DNA from: Byssothecium circinans
Lineage: Eukaryota > Ascomycota > Dothideomycetes > Pleosporales > Massarinaceae
Assembly (NCBI GenBank): GCA_010015675.1
Contig: ML976991.1
Location: 775,805 to 839,804 of the forward strand
Length of the DNA stretch: 64,000 bases
Direction of reading: 5' to 3'
Shown: positions 62,573 to 64,000 of the stretch, in pieces
Layout of the letters: each line of letters starts with the position of its first letter
Position numbering within the stretch: position 1 is the stretch's first letter
Translations under genes and position numbers: made by a program
Notes under the pieces: model-generated
Seen by the model: only the letters and a program-made list of their open reading frames with translations
Told to the model about the DNA's origin: nothing
The model's database searches: none

Positions 62573-63736
62573 ATGAACTTTTGGTATGCCCTCACCGTAT
62601 GCCTCAGCGGCCATCAAGCCCTCGCAATCACCTGGTTTGGCATTCCCAGGAAGCCACCACCACCGCCACACGAATCAGACACGTTTGTCATCCCCCCATT
62701 CGCACCGCCTCCAAAGTTACCAGAGTCGCCAAACTCATCTCCTCGTGTTCAATACTCCCAGAGTTGCGGTCTCTACGCACCAAACAAAAAGGCATGGGAC
62801 GAGGGAGATGGCGAGAAATTCTCCAAGTGGATAAAGCCGTATCATGGTGCATTTGTCAGGACCCCTGGTTATAGTAGCTTTCCCCTGTACATGCGGGACG
62901 CTTTTGCTCCAGACGTCACGCCAAGTTCACTGAGATGTGATGGCCTTGGCACCTGTACCGTGAGTGACACATTCTTTCCAATCTCGGAGTGTACTGAATG
63001 ACCGCTGACCCAACTTAGCTCGCAACTTGTCTGAGCATCAGTAGAAGCCTTCCACAACATGATCGTCAAATGGCATATTACTTCTTCGAGAGTCTCTCAG
63101 GCATTGATCACCACTACGCCGTCACCGACAAGGCACTTGCTAGGTCGACATCATACTACCTTGGTAAGATGAGGGCGATGGTTGAGAGGTACACCAGCGC
63201 TCCGGCCATGGAGAAAGCACTCATTGAGCGGCGCAAGGCGCAAGGCACAAGACATTACCTCTGCAGCTATTGTAGGTGTGCTTCTGGTTGCTACGGCTCT
63301 TTTGGGTGTGGCAGAAATTCTTGCTCCAGCTATACCGGCAGTGGCGGCAGCTGGGGCGGTTGTTCCATCGCTAGCTCACGAATTCGTCACAGCTGTTGGG
63401 TTTGAGCGTGCCGGCCTTACGATGGTGGCGAACAGCTTGATTGCCGTTACCTCAGTAGCTTCAGCGGCGAGGGATAATGAGTAAGTCCTAGGTTTTTTTT
63501 TCTTCGGTTTTTTTCTCAAGAGAATTCGAGCTGATACTCCTTGCAGCAACCTCGTCAACGACATCAACGAGTCGGCTAAGTCAGGCTTCAATTCCCTGGC
63601 CAACCGTGCCAGTGATGGCTTTGCCGCGGACCATCTAAGGCTCATGAGTGGCGACAAGAACGGCCAGGGCCAGGATCTCGTCGATCTGATGCTGTCTGCA
63701 GAGTTGGCAACAATCAAGTCAATCAAGTCGAGGTGA
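62573..63736 (+). pseudogene. Secreted/membrane protein of unknown family, frameshifted by a 7-bp repeat
   Basis: Exons 62573-62959, 63019-63480 and 63547-63736 have clean GT-AG introns. The N-terminus is a signal peptide (MNFWYALTVCLSGHQALA), then a Pro-rich linker (RKPPPPPHES, FAPPPKLPESP) and a Cys-containing domain (QSCGLYAPNKKAWDEGDGEKFSKW, LRCDGLGTCT, LATCLSISRSLPQHD). In exon 2 the frame shifts at 63230-63250. Downstream, the next frame encodes a strongly hydrophobic segment (AAIVGVLLVATALLGVAEIL) and a C-terminal tail that is open to TGA at 63734-63736. Both halves look coding, and only the 7-bp repeat count separates them. I do not recognise the family. It is either a recent null allele, a variable locus or a sequence error. 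Confidence 0.6.
63230..63250 (+). repeat. 7-bp tandem repeat (three units) at a frameshift
   Basis: GGCGCAA, GGCGCAA and GGCACAA are head to tail inside exon 2 of the gene at 62573. Upstream coding is in one frame and downstream coding is in the frame shifted by +1. Seven is 1 modulo 3, so one unit more or less accounts for the change exactly. Confidence 0.8.
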
Positions 63737-63865
63737 ATTGATTGATTGATTGACGGATCTGGTGGCTTTTGCTTGACTTGATTGACTTGATAGCAAAAAT
63801 AAGGCTCGACTTGTTGACTTGTTTGACTTGATTGATAACTGTACGTATAATTTAGGCGTAGTAAA
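63737..63865. repeat. TTGACTT/GATT short-repeat tract
   Basis: GATT units (TTGATTGATTGATTGA near 63739-63755) are followed by repeated TTGACTTGATTGACTTGAT and CGACTTGTTGACTTGTTTGACTT near 63773-63832. The tract starts within the last codons of the preceding gene (ATCAAGTCAATCAAGTCG is its reverse-complement-like form). Confidence 0.6.
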
Positions 63866-64000
63866 TTAACTACCGTATATCTCGTATATCGTCTCCAGCT
63901 CTTCAGGAGAGATAGCTTCGTTACGTGGACTTTTTGCTGCCGTCGTAGGCTTTAAGCCAAGGCGCTTCCAGCTACGTAGGCTTTGTAGAGCGGAGAGGAG
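63866..64000 (-). CDS. C-terminal fragment of an unidentified protein at the right edge
   Basis: On the minus strand, 45 codons run open from the window edge to a TAA at 63866-63868, encoding a basic-then-acidic helix-like tail: SLRSWKRLGLKPT, AAKSPRNEAISPEELETIYEIYGS. The composition is protein-like and it borders a short-repeat tract, so a transposon-derived gene is possible. The rest of the gene is outside the window and I assign no function. Confidence 0.4.
   Translation of the reverse strand, partial: LLSALQSLRSWKRLGLKPTTAAKSPRNEAISPEELETIYEIYGS

Overview
The window is nuclear DNA from a filamentous ascomycete (Pezizomycotina; a Dothideomycete is my best guess, inferred only from gene content and style). 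Reasons: short introns of about 47-120 bp with GT...CTRAC/CTAAC...AG signals, tight gene spacing on both strands, fungal-specific families (Zn2Cys6 regulator, berberine-bridge oxidase, DUF1996, AsaB/CmcJ-like oxidoreductase, Pkr1, Sro7), and degenerate repeats whose copies differ mainly by C/T changes, as expected after RIP. Splice sites were placed by eye from consensus signals, reading phase and family similarity. Long introns or UTRs could have been missed.

Left part (1-9.1 kb): the 5' two thirds of an Sro7/Lgl exocytosis protein running off the left edge, a mitochondrial helical-repeat protein with a newly placed presequence exon, and a 900-aa low-complexity nuclear protein. 9.6-24.1 kb is an accessory-looking block: an MFS anion:cation symporter divergent from a 15-exon ABCC/MRP transporter, a Zn2Cys6 regulator, an AsaB/CmcJ-like oxidoreductase, and a berberine-bridge FAD oxidase whose 5' end is lost next to a repeat. 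No polyketide, peptide or terpene backbone enzyme is visible.

24.7-40 kb is housekeeping: a disordered protein, RPL29, an AMMECR1 protein, an AMSH-type deubiquitinase, Pkr1, a small Cys/His protein, SDHAF3 divergent from MTQ2, an atypical kinase, SmD1 and a TauD-type dioxygenase. 40-42.9 kb is gene-poor, with an inverted repeat, a 15-bp tandem repeat and two possible gene relics.

42.9-54.9 kb holds a DUF1996 secreted protein, a GH20 hexosaminidase, a GT8-like glycosyltransferase, RPL12, two very small Cys-rich ORFs and adenylosuccinate synthetase. 55-64 kb is repeat-rich and secretory: an M43 metalloprotease, then a gene that encodes two complete M43 units in one reading frame with a basic KRRR linker, then a secreted/membrane protein frameshifted exactly at a 7-bp tandem repeat, then TTGACTT-type repeats and the C-terminus of an unidentified minus-strand gene at the right edge. 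The fused double metalloprotease and the repeat-driven frameshift are the most unusual observations.
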